DNA of 10,660 nucleotides from Candidatus Proendomicrobium guianensium. Lineage in GTDB: Bacteria > Elusimicrobiota > Endomicrobiia > Endomicrobiales > Endomicrobiaceae. The stretch spans positions 1-10,660 of the forward strand of contig WQVR01000015.1 of the NCBI GenBank assembly GCA_009785775.1, given 5' to 3'. The position numbers and the translations under genes are program-made. Under the pieces are notes generated by a model, which did not search any database, was not told the DNA's origin, and was given only the letters and a program-made list of their open reading frames with translations. Below are positions 1 through 7,399 of the stretch, piece by piece. Numbering within the stretch: position 1 is the first letter of the stretch; each line of letters begins with the position of its first letter.

Positions 1-1200
1 GGGAAAATAACCGCTTGAATGTTTTTCGGTAACTTTTATTATTTTTGGTATAACGTCTCCGGCGCGTTCTATCAAAACACCGTCGCCTTCGTTAAGATTT
101 AGGCGCTGGATTTCGTCAAAATTGTGAAGCGTTGCATGTGTTATGGTAACGCCAGAAAGTTCTACGGGGCGCAAAACTGCAGACGGCGTTACAACACCTG
201 TGCGGCCTACCTGTAGGCGAATTTTTTCAAGAGTAGTTGTAGCTTGCCTTGCTTCAAATTTAAAGGCTATTGCCCAGCGGGGGCTTCTGTTTGTGAACCC
301 CAAAAATTTTTGCTGCGCGAGGCTGTTTACTTTTATTACGATACCGTCTACTTCGTAAGGAAGTTTGTCGCGCTTGGCGGCCATTTCGTCGGTATAGATT
401 AAAACATCGTCAATGTTTTTAAAAATTTTGGTATGCTTTTGCAGTTTAAAGCCGCACTCTTTGGCGAATTCTAAAAATTCGGAGTGTTTTTCAAAAGTAA
501 CGTTTTTACCTGAAAGTTCGCCCATAGAGTGCGCAAAAAAACTTAAAGGCCGCGCGGCTGTAATGCTTGCGTCTTTTTGCCTTAGCGAGCCGCTTGCGGC
601 GTTGCGGGCATTGGCAAATTGTTGGTCATTGTGGGTAAACAAATCGCCGTTTAGTTTTTCAAAATCGGTTTTGCTTATGTAAACTTCGCCGCGGATTTCT
701 ATTTTTTCAGGCGGTGTTTCAACTTCTAAAAGTTTTGGTATTTCCCTTATTGTTTTTACGTTTTCGGTAATATTTTCGCCGGTTTGACCGTCGCCGCGTG
801 TGGCGGCAACGGCAAGCGAACCGCCGTCATAAAAAAGGTTTAAACTAACGCCGTCTACTTTAAGCTCGCATATAAGCTCAGGGTTTGGCACGCTTTTTGA
901 AATACGGTTATACCATGCCGTAATTTCTTCTTTGGAGTATGAATTATCCAGCGAAAGCATTGGTATGGCGTGCTTAGAACTTTCAAAAGTGCTAGAGGGT
1001 TTGTATCCCACTTTGTTAGTGGGGGAGTCGTCAGTTTTTAAAGATATAAGGGGCGTTTCTTCTAGGTGTTTTAATTCTTTAACAAGTTCGTCATACTCTG
1101 CGTCTGAAATTTCGGGGGCTTGATACTGGTAATAAAGCTTGTTATGACGCTCTATTTCGTTTCGAAGGTTTAAAATTTTATCTTTTATATTGGTAGTCAT
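1..1200 (-). CDS. ligA: NAD-dependent DNA ligase LigA, N-terminal 400 residues (cut by window edge)
   Basis: LigA seals nicks in duplex DNA, using NAD+ to form an enzyme-AMP intermediate, in replication and repair. Reading leftward from the ATG at 1200 gives 400 residues with no stop, ending at the window edge; the family is usually about 670 residues, so the last third (rest of the OB fold, zinc finger, HhH and BRCT domains) lies outside. Visible in order are the Ia domain with its paired tyrosines (HNKLYY, about 20-24) and SDAEYDEL; the adenylation motif ELKVDG with the AMP-accepting lysine at about 114; RGDG (about 135-138); IRGEVY; FANARNAASGSLRQ; PYEVDGIVIKV; and the OB-fold entry with QVGRTG, THATLHN and RAGDVIPKI. 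The start matches the family N-terminus, with a weak AGGA about 9 bases upstream. It lies 35 bases behind nusB on the same strand, so the two are probably cotranscribed. The identification is secure. Confidence 0.97.
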   Translation of the reverse strand, partial: MTTNIKDKILNLRNEIERHNKLYYQYQAPEISDAEYDELVKELKHLEETPLISLKTDDSPTNKVGYKPSSTFESSKHAIPMLSLDNSYSKEEITAWYNRISKSVPNPELICELKVDGVSLNLFYDGGSLAVAATRGDGQTGENITENVKTIREIPKLLEVETPPEKIEIRGEVYISKTDFEKLNGDLFTHNDQQFANARNAASGSLRQKDASITAARPLSFFAHSMGELSGKNVTFEKHSEFLEFAKECGFKLQKHTKIFKNIDDVLIYTDEMAAKRDKLPYEVDGIVIKVNSLAQQKFLGFTNRSPRWAIAFKFEARQATTTLEKIRLQVGRTGVVTPSAVLRPVELSGVTITHATLHNFDEIQRLNLNEGDGVLIERAGDVIPKIIKVTEKHSSGYFP

Positions 1201-1235
1201 TAGGGTAGTCCTGAAATAAAAAGGAGTGATATTTC

Positions 1236-1649
1236 CTAATCTGTTGCTTTTCGGACTGCTTTAAGTTTGTCTAAAATACCGTTAACAAACTTGCTGGAAT
1301 CTCTGGTAGAAAACTTTTTAGATATTTCAACAGCTTCGTCTATAATAACGCTTATGGGGGTTTTCGGCATTGCTATAATTTCATAAGCGGCAAGGCGTAT
1401 AATGTTTCTGTCTACTGCCGCCATGCGTTCAAGTTCCCAGTTTTGGGCGTGCTTGGCTATTAGGGCGTCTATCTCTTCCTGCCTTGCGCATACGCCTTTA
1501 AAAATGTCTACGGCGAACTCTCTGTAGGCTGGCTCTTTGGGCAAAATATCGTCGAAACATTCAAATATAACGTTTACGGGAAGTTGGCATGTGTCAAAAG
1601 CATACAACATTTGCAAAGAACATTCTCTTGCGGCGCGCCGCGTACTCAT
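1236..1649 (-). CDS. nusB: Transcription antitermination factor NusB
   Basis: NusB is a small all-helical RNA-binding protein that pairs with NusE (ribosomal protein S10) on boxA RNA to support antitermination, chiefly of rRNA operons. The 137-residue length is normal for the family. Family landmarks are the N-terminal RRAARECSLQMLYAFD, the central NWELERMAAVDRNIIRLAAYEI, then PISVIIDEAVEISKKFS and the C-terminal KFVNGILDKL. The ATG at 1649 is preceded by GGAG with 6 bases of spacing, a good ribosome site. The gene often follows ribH in other bacteria; here it is the first gene of its unit, divergent from the large helicase gene, with ligA next. Nothing looks damaged. Confidence 0.97.
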   Translation of the reverse strand: MSTRRAARECSLQMLYAFDTCQLPVNVIFECFDDILPKEPAYREFAVDIFKGVCARQEEIDALIAKHAQNWELERMAAVDRNIIRLAAYEIIAMPKTPISVIIDEAVEISKKFSTRDSSKFVNGILDKLKAVRKATD

Positions 1650-1681
1650 TTAAGGCTCCATGTTTCAAATAGTGTCTGAAG

Positions 1682-1711
1682 ATTTTATCATTTTGAATGT
1701 GTTTTTTGCAA
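1682..1711 (-). promoter_or_regulatory. Probable sigma70-type promoter for nusB-ligA
   Basis: On the minus strand, TTGCAA (1706-1711) is followed after 18 bases by TAAAAT (1682-1687). The -10 box sits 32 bases upstream of the nusB start codon. Both boxes are close to the sigma70 consensus and the placement suits the first gene of the nusB-ligA unit. Position and strand are as expected, but A+T-rich DNA throws up such matches by chance. Confidence 0.5.
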
Positions 1712-1721
1712 GGAAGTTGTA

Positions 1722-1750
1722 TTGGAAGAAGTAGAATAATTTAGTAACAT
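1722..1750 (+). promoter_or_regulatory. Weak candidate promoter for the large helicase gene
   Basis: On the plus strand TTGGAA (1722-1727) and TAACAT (1745-1750) are 17 bases apart, which would start transcription about 30 bases before the TTG start codon. Each box has mismatches to consensus. The 138-base divergent region 1650-1787 must hold promoters for both directions; beyond these two candidates and the ribosome site I see nothing else in it. Confidence 0.25.
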
Positions 1751-1776
1751 TGAAAAATAATATAGTAAGTGCTTAT

Positions 1777-1781
1777 GGGAG
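1777..1781 (+). promoter_or_regulatory. Ribosome binding site fixing the TTG start of the helicase gene
   Basis: GGGAG is followed after 6 bases by TTG at 1788. An ATG at 1775 overlaps it but is out of frame and meets TAA three codons later. The next in-frame Met is far inside the protein (about residue 261), beyond the exonuclease motifs, so the TTG is the most likely start. Confidence 0.65.
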
Positions 1782-1787
1782 TTTAAT

Positions 1788-4700
1788 TTGAACGAGATAG
1801 TATTTATTGATCTTGAGGTTGATTCTTCTAAAAATAAGATATTAGACATTGGCGCAATAAAACAAAACGGGCAGGAATTTCACTCTAAATCCCGGTCCGA
1901 TTTTGTTTCATTTTTACATGGCAGTTCATACATTTGCGGACATAATATTTTTAAACACGACTTACAATATATTGAAAAAGAAGTAAACGCCGCAGGAATA
2001 AATCACTTCATAGACACCCTATGCTTATCGCCGCTTCTCTTTCCGAAAAAGCCGTATCATAAACTTGTTAAAGATGATAAATTAACAACTAATGAATTAA
2101 ATAATCCCCTTAATGACGCAAAAAAAGCCCGTGACCTTTTTAATGACGGAATTGCTGAGTTTAAAGAATTTGACGATAATCGTAAGCATATATTTTTTGC
2201 TTTGTTGAAAGAACAAAAAGAATTTTCTAAATTCTTTAGTTATATAGGCTATGAAAAAATAGAACATAATGTTGCTGCCACCATAAAGCAAACATTTTTC
2301 GGTAAAATATGCGCCAATGTCCAAATTGAAAAATTGGCAAATAAATACCCTGTTGAACTTGCCTATGCGTTAGCCCAAATTGAAGTTATACAATACGATT
2401 CCATTACGCCGCCGTGGGTGTTAATAAACTATCCAAAGGTAGAAAATGTTTTACATTTTTTGCGAAGCAGAAAGTGTTTTTCATGCGCTTACTGCAACGA
2501 GGCATTAGACGAAACAAAAGCCTTGCAGCGCTTTTTTCACTATGACGCTTTTCGTAGTTATGACGGTATGCCCCTGCAACAAAAAGCGGCAGAAGCTGCA
2601 GTTAGCGGGAAATCTTTTATTGCTGTTTTTCCTACCGGCGGCGGTAAGTCTATAACCTTTCAGGTTCCTGCGCTTATGGCAGGGCAAAATGAAAAAGGCT
2701 TAACTGTTGTAATTTCGCCTTTGCAGTCTTTGATGAAAGACCAAACTGACAACTTGGAAAATCAACATGGCATTACAGAAGCCGTAACAATTAACGGTTC
2801 GCTTGATCCTCTTGAGCGCGCTAAAGCTTTTGAAAGGGTTGAAGAGGGTTCGGCAAGTCTTTTGTATATTTCGCCGGAATCCTTGCGCTCTAAATCTATA
2901 GAAAGCATTTTACTCAAAAGAAATGTTGTTCGCTTTGTTATAGATGAAGCCCACTGTTTTTCCGCGTGGGGGCAGGATTTTAGAACAGATTACCTTTATA
3001 TAGGCGATTTTATCCGTAGTTTGCAAGAGAAAAAGGATATGCCGCAAAACACCTCACTTATTTCGCCGCTTCTTAAAGTTTTAGATACTTTGCAAGAAAA
3101 AAAAGTTATACAAAAAAATATTCCGATATCATGTTTTACGGCTACCGCCAAACAGGAGGTTGTTGCCGACATTAAAAATTATTTCAAAGAAAAGCTTTTG
3201 CTTGACTTAGAAGCGTTTAGGGCTGGTACTGCAAGACCAAACCTTACATATAATATTTTTAATGAACAAAACAACGATGAAAAATATCTTAAATTACGTC
3301 AATTAATAATAGATAACGATTGCCCTACAATTATTTATGTTTCACGAACGAGAAGAGCTGAAGAGCTTGCAGGGAAATTAACAGAAGACGGCTACGTTGC
3401 AAAACCATATCATGGTCAAATGGATAAGCAGTCTCGTATTGAAAATCAAGACGCTTTTATAAGTGGAGATGTAAAAATAATTGTTGCTACCACTGCTTTT
3501 GGCATGGGCGTTGATAAAAAAGATGTGCAAGCTGTTATTCACTATGATATTTCCAACTCACTTGAAAACTATATTCAGGAAGCAGGCCGCGCCGGGCGTG
3601 ATGAAAATATAAAAGCAAATTGCCATATTCTTTTTAACGATGAAGACTTAAATAAGCATTTTAATATGCTTAACCAAACAAAAATGTCGCTTAAAGAAAT
3701 TGGTCAGGTTTGGAGAGCAATTAAAAAGCTGACGCATGAGCGTTTATTTATTACTAAAACAGGGCTTGAGCTGGCGAGAGAGTCAGGATGGGATGATTCC
3801 GTTAACGACATAGAAACACGGGTTAGAACAGCAGTTAACGCCCTTGAGCAAATAGGATATATAAAACGCGGGCAAAATATGCCACGGGTTTTTGCCGACA
3901 GTATTTTGGTTCATAATATGGAAGAAGCAAGGGTAAAAATTGACAGTTCTCCGCGTTTTGACGATAAATCCCGCCAACATTCAATTCGTATTATCAATAG
4001 CCTTATAGGTGCCAAGTACAGAAAAGGAGTAAGTGAAGATAGTGAAGAGCGTGTTGACTATATATCTGACAGGCTTGGTATAGAAACGCCTGCCGTTATA
4101 CGTGCAATAGGTATGCTTCGTGAAGAAAAAATACTTGCCGACGCTAAAGATATTACCGCCTATATAAAACGCGGTGGCAAAAGCGGATATTCAAAAAATA
4201 TTTTAAACACGCATGAAAAAGTTGAAAATTTTTTATTTGAATATCTTGCTAATGACGAAAAGACATATAACATCAAAGAAATGAACGAGGCATTACATGA
4301 AAAACACCAAAACACTTCAATAAAAAATCTTCAAACAATTCTTAATTATTTTTCTATAAAAAGATTTATCAAAAAAACCAAGCACATTAACAAAAACTTT
4401 ATTACGTTAAAGCCTTACTTTCCAGTTTCAGAAATTAAAATTAAAAGCAATAAGCGAAGCTGTATGGCAGAGAAAATTATTGACTACCTTTATTTAAAAG
4501 CCGACATTCCATGCGACCATAATGATGAAAACGTGCATTTTTCTGTGTTGGAGTTAAAAGAAGAGCTAAGCCGGGATATGGTTGCCCAAAAAGCAGACAT
4601 AGTAGAAATAGAAGACGCTCTTTATTATCTTCTAAAAATAGGCGCACTAAAAATAGAAGGCGGTTTTTTGGTTATTTATAATGCTATGCGTATAGAACGC

Positions 4701-6632
4701 CTACAAAAAGATAATAGTGCGCGATATCTTAAAGAACATTACAGCCAACTTGAAAAGTACTATCAAAATAAACGCTTGCAAATTCATATTGTGGCCGAAT
4801 ATGCCCGCCGTATGTTAAATGATTACAAAGAGGCATTGGCTTTTGTGGATGATTACTTCATAATGGACTACAATGCTTTCCTTAATAAATACTTTCGTGG
4901 GCGCAAAGAAGAAATCAGCCTGAATATAACGCCTAAAAAATTCAAGCAGATATTTGGCGAACTCTCGTCTGCTCAGTTAGATATTATTAAAGATGAAAAT
5001 TCGGCTTGTATAGTTGTGGCGGCAGGTCCGGGAAGCGGCAAAACAAAACTGCTTACCCATAAGTTAGCCTCTCTTTACATGATGGAAGATGTTAAGCACG
5101 AGCAAATGCTTATGCTTACTTTTTCCCGTGCGGCAGCCAGCGAATTTAAAAAACGGCTAATGACCCTTATAGGTAACGCTGCCAACTTTATTCAAATAAC
5201 TACATTTCATTCGTATTGCTTTGACTTGTTAGGCAAGGTAGGAGATATAGAAAAGCACGGCAACATTATAGAACAGGCAATAGAGAAAATTAATGCCGGA
5301 GAAGTAGACCTGTCAAGGCTTACCAAAACAGTTTTAGTAATTGATGAAGCGCAAGACATGGGTGAGGCGGAATATTCTTTTGTGAAAACCCTTATGGAAA
5401 ATAATGATGATTTGCGCATTATAGCCGTTGGCGATGATGATCAAAACATTTATGAGTTTAGAGGGTCAAGTTCCAAATACTTGGAAGCTTTGCTTAAAGA
5501 GCAAAATGCAAAAAAATATGAATTAGTAGATAATTACCGCAGTAATGCCAATATCGTAGAATTTGCCAACCGTTTTTCAAAGAAAATTTCTCATAGGCTT
5601 AAAACAACCTCTATTATAGCGAAGAAAAAAGAAAACGGTATTATAAATATTTGCAAGTTGTCTTCGGAAAATATTACCATTCCCGTAGTTAATGCCGTAA
5701 AACAAACTAAATTAAGCGGCTCTACCTGTATTATTACGCGGACAAACGAAGAGGCTCTAAATATTACAGGGTTGCTTTTAAAAAACGGAATACAAGCAAA
5801 GCAAATTCAAACTAATAACGATTTTAACCTTTGCAACCTTGCAGAGCTGCGAGATTTTATTGCCGATATAGACACAGGCGAGCACAGCTATACTATAAGC
5901 CAAAAGGTTTGGGACACGGCAAAATATAATCTTAATGTAAAATACAAAACCAGCAATGATTTGCAAGTGGCATTAAAATTAATAGATGACTTTGAGGAAA
6001 CAAATAATAGAACAAAATACAAAAGTGACTTTAAGCAATTTGTACGCGAATCAAAACTGGAAAGCTTTGTAACCCAAACCGGTTCTTCAATTTTTGTATC
6101 TACCATTCATCAGACAAAAGGCAGAGAATTTGACAATGTATTTCTTGCCTTTAGTAGTTTTAAAAAAATGAATGATGAACAGTTAAGGGCAATTTATGTG
6201 GCTATAACCAGAGCAAAGCAAAATCTGTATATTTATTATTGCGGAGATTATCTTGACGGAATCTATGTGCAAGGAATTCAAAAAAATATAGATATCACTA
6301 ACTATCCCGAACCTATACAAATTACAGTGCAAATGTCTCATAAAGATGTATTTCTTGGGTATTTTGCTCAATGCCAAGTTGATATAGATTTGTTGCGGTG
6401 CGGAGATAAATTGCTTGTTCGTGATGGCGGCTTATATAGGGATAAAAAACAAATTGCCAAATTTTCAAAGAAGTTTAAAGAAGATATAGAAAAATTAAAA
6501 GATAAAGGATATGTTCCGAAAATAGCAAAAATACGCCATGTAGTTTTCTGGCAAAATAAAGAAAAGGAAAATGAAATTAAAATAATTTTACCTGACATGG
6601 AATTTAAAAAAATAGATAGGCAAAGCAGATAG
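1788..6632 (+). CDS. Exonuclease-RecQ-UvrD fusion: large two-motor DNA helicase
   Basis: A 1614-residue protein with three enzymatic modules. Residues 4-120 form a DEDD-type 3'-5' exonuclease domain: FIDLEVD (D8, E10), GHNIFKHD (D58) and NDAKKARD (D110). Residues 225-610 are a RecQ-like SF2 helicase: a CFSCAYC cysteine cluster (230-236), PTGGGKS (K287), VISPLQSLMKDQ, DEAHCFSAWGQDFR (386-399), CFTATA, and FGMGVD to IQEAGRAGRD (596-605). Residues 640-710 look winged-helix-like. Residues 1058-1490 are a complete UvrD/PcrA-like SF1 helicase: AGPGSGKT (1079-1086), TFHSY, VIDEAQD (1184-1190), VGDDDQNIYEFRG, NYRS, TIHQTKGREFDNV and AITRAKQNL. An unassigned tail follows to 1614. It should unwind DNA with two ATP-driven motors; its substrate and partners are not shown here. 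Related large RecQ-family fusions are known from sequence, mostly uncharacterised as far as I know. It stands alone, starts at TTG and ends at its own terminator. Repair or mobile-DNA defence are both guesses. Confidence 0.9.
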   Translation: MNEIVFIDLEVDSSKNKILDIGAIKQNGQEFHSKSRSDFVSFLHGSSYICGHNIFKHDLQYIEKEVNAAGINHFIDTLCLSPLLFPKKPYHKLVKDDKLTTNELNNPLNDAKKARDLFNDGIAEFKEFDDNRKHIFFALLKEQKEFSKFFSYIGYEKIEHNVAATIKQTFFGKICANVQIEKLANKYPVELAYALAQIEVIQYDSITPPWVLINYPKVENVLHFLRSRKCFSCAYCNEALDETKALQRFFHYDAFRSYDGMPLQQKAAEAAVSGKSFIAVFPTGGGKSITFQVPALMAGQNEKGLTVVISPLQSLMKDQTDNLENQHGITEAVTINGSLDPLERAKAFERVEEGSASLLYISPESLRSKSIESILLKRNVVRFVIDEAHCFSAWGQDFRTDYLYIGDFIRSLQEKKDMPQNTSLISPLLKVLDTLQEKKVIQKNIPISCFTATAKQEVVADIKNYFKEKLLLDLEAFRAGTARPNLTYNIFNEQNNDEKYLKLRQLIIDNDCPTIIYVSRTRRAEELAGKLTEDGYVAKPYHGQMDKQSRIENQDAFISGDVKIIVATTAFGMGVDKKDVQAVIHYDISNSLENYIQEAGRAGRDENIKANCHILFNDEDLNKHFNMLNQTKMSLKEIGQVWRAIKKLTHERLFITKTGLELARESGWDDSVNDIETRVRTAVNALEQIGYIKRGQNMPRVFADSILVHNMEEARVKIDSSPRFDDKSRQHSIRIINSLIGAKYRKGVSEDSEERVDYISDRLGIETPAVIRAIGMLREEKILADAKDITAYIKRGGKSGYSKNILNTHEKVENFLFEYLANDEKTYNIKEMNEALHEKHQNTSIKNLQTILNYFSIKRFIKKTKHINKNFITLKPYFPVSEIKIKSNKRSCMAEKIIDYLYLKADIPCDHNDENVHFSVLELKEELSRDMVAQKADIVEIEDALYYLLKIGALKIEGGFLVIYNAMRIERLQKDNSARYLKEHYSQLEKYYQNKRLQIHIVAEYARRMLNDYKEALAFVDDYFIMDYNAFLNKYFRGRKEEISLNITPKKFKQIFGELSSAQLDIIKDENSACIVVAAGPGSGKTKLLTHKLASLYMMEDVKHEQMLMLTFSRAAASEFKKRLMTLIGNAANFIQITTFHSYCFDLLGKVGDIEKHGNIIEQAIEKINAGEVDLSRLTKTVLVIDEAQDMGEAEYSFVKTLMENNDDLRIIAVGDDDQNIYEFRGSSSKYLEALLKEQNAKKYELVDNYRSNANIVEFANRFSKKISHRLKTTSIIAKKKENGIINICKLSSENITIPVVNAVKQTKLSGSTCIITRTNEEALNITGLLLKNGIQAKQIQTNNDFNLCNLAELRDFIADIDTGEHSYTISQKVWDTAKYNLNVKYKTSNDLQVALKLIDDFEETNNRTKYKSDFKQFVRESKLESFVTQTGSSIFVSTIHQTKGREFDNVFLAFSSFKKMNDEQLRAIYVAITRAKQNLYIYYCGDYLDGIYVQGIQKNIDITNYPEPIQITVQMSHKDVFLGYFAQCQVDIDLLRCGDKLLVRDGGLYRDKKQIAKFSKKFKEDIEKLKDKGYVPKIAKIRHVVFWQNKEKENEIKIILPDMEFKKIDRQSR

Positions 6633-6658
6633 CAAGCATATGTGTAAATCAATACTTA

Positions 6659-6690
6659 AAAAAGAATGGCTTTAAACAGCCATTCTTTTT
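6659..6690 (+). terminator. Rho-independent terminator after the helicase gene
   Basis: A 13-base-pair perfect stem (6659-6671 with 6678-6690) with a six-base loop. The core AGAATGGCT pairs with AGCCATTCT, and the A run on the left pairs with the T run on the right, so the hairpin ends in a U tract. It begins 27 bases after the helicase stop codon and separates that gene from psd. The symmetry would let it work in both directions, but no gene converges on it. Confidence 0.9.
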
Positions 6691-6718
6691 GACTTTACAA
6701 CGGTTTTTTTGATATTAT
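6689..6718 (+). promoter_or_regulatory. Probable promoter for the psd-pssA-leuA-leuC unit
   Basis: TTGACT (6689-6694, five of six to the -35 consensus) is followed after 18 bases by TATTAT (6713-6718). The -35 box overlaps the T tract of the terminator, so a new unit appears to start right where the previous one ends. Predicted transcripts would begin about 30 bases before the psd ATG. Confidence 0.5.
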
Positions 6719-6755
6719 TATTAATTATTACTTCAAGGAAAAGGTGTAGCGTACA

Positions 6756-7388
6756 ATGAAAATAGTTAAAGAGGGTTATCCGTTTATTGGCGGCGCGTTG
6801 GCGCTTGCCGTGATATCTTATTTTTTGTGTAATGTAAGTTTTATTTTTTGTATTCTTTTATGGTTGGGCATTGCGCTTGCGCTTTTTTGCGCTTACTTTT
6901 TCCGCGATCCCAAAATCACCATAACCCAAGGCGAAAATTTGGTATTATCCCCTTGCAACGGCAAAGTTTTGGAAGTTAAAAAAGACGATAAAGAAATTAT
7001 GATACGCGTGTTTCTTAGTGTGTTTGACGTTCACTTGCAAAGAAGCCCCATAGACGGTAAAGTTATAAGCGTAGAACATAAACCCGGAAAGTTTTTAAAC
7101 GCGGCAGCCCCCGACGCCCACATAGTTAACGAGCAAAACATTATAACCATAGAAAACGAAACAGGCACCTACATTGTTAAACAAATTGCGGGCTTACTTG
7201 CGCGTAGGTGTGTGGCGTGGGTAAAAGCCGGCGACGTTTTAAAAGCCGGCGATAAAATAGGCGTTATAAAGTTTAGTTCTCAGGTTGATTTACATATGAA
7301 ACCCAATGCCGAAATTAAAATTAAAGAAGGCGACAGGGTAGTTTCGGGCGTAACAATATTAGCCGAACTTATCGGAGATAAAAAATAA
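6756..7388 (+). CDS. psd: Phosphatidylserine decarboxylase proenzyme, short class
   Basis: It decarboxylates phosphatidylserine to phosphatidylethanolamine at the inner membrane, using a pyruvoyl group made by self-cleavage of the proenzyme. At 210 residues it belongs to the short class (the E. coli enzyme is about 320). Two hydrophobic segments at about 8-24 and 27-47 anchor it. The catalytic part has FFRDP (48-52), SPCNGKV, SVFDVHLQRSPIDGKV with D91 and H93, NEQN, QIAGLLARR and a barrel-like repeat, KAGDVLKAGDK. At the cleavage site the family normally has Phe-Gly-Ser; here it reads KFSSQVD (172-178), so cleavage would fall between S174 and S175. The ATG has AAGGTG about 10 bases upstream. 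The stop is 11 bases before pssA, whose product supplies its substrate. Identity is secure; activity depends on the Ser-Ser site being processed. Confidence 0.93.
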   Translation: MKIVKEGYPFIGGALALAVISYFLCNVSFIFCILLWLGIALALFCAYFFRDPKITITQGENLVLSPCNGKVLEVKKDDKEIMIRVFLSVFDVHLQRSPIDGKVISVEHKPGKFLNAAAPDAHIVNEQNIITIENETGTYIVKQIAGLLARRCVAWVKAGDVLKAGDKIGVIKFSSQVDLHMKPNAEIKIKEGDRVVSGVTILAELIGDKK

Positions 7389-7399
7389 AAAAGATAAAA

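Noticed and set aside
143..1123. Plus-strand ORFs of 63-89 codons at 143-358, 413-682 and 932-1123
   Set aside because: They are antisense shadows of ligA, whose minus-strand frame carries all family motifs.
1775..1786. ATG at 1775 as start of the helicase gene
   Set aside because: It is out of frame and meets TAA after three codons; the GGGAG overlapping it serves the TTG at 1788.
1788..6632. A known multi-gene defence island around the fusion helicase
   Set aside because: All neighbours are housekeeping genes (nusB, ligA, psd, pssA, leuA, leuC); no companion nuclease, methylase or integrase is present.
7222..7254. Tandem near-repeat AAAGCCGGCGA in psd as a DNA repeat element
   Set aside because: It encodes KAGDVLKAGDK, a normal beta-barrel turn motif of the family, so it needs no other explanation.
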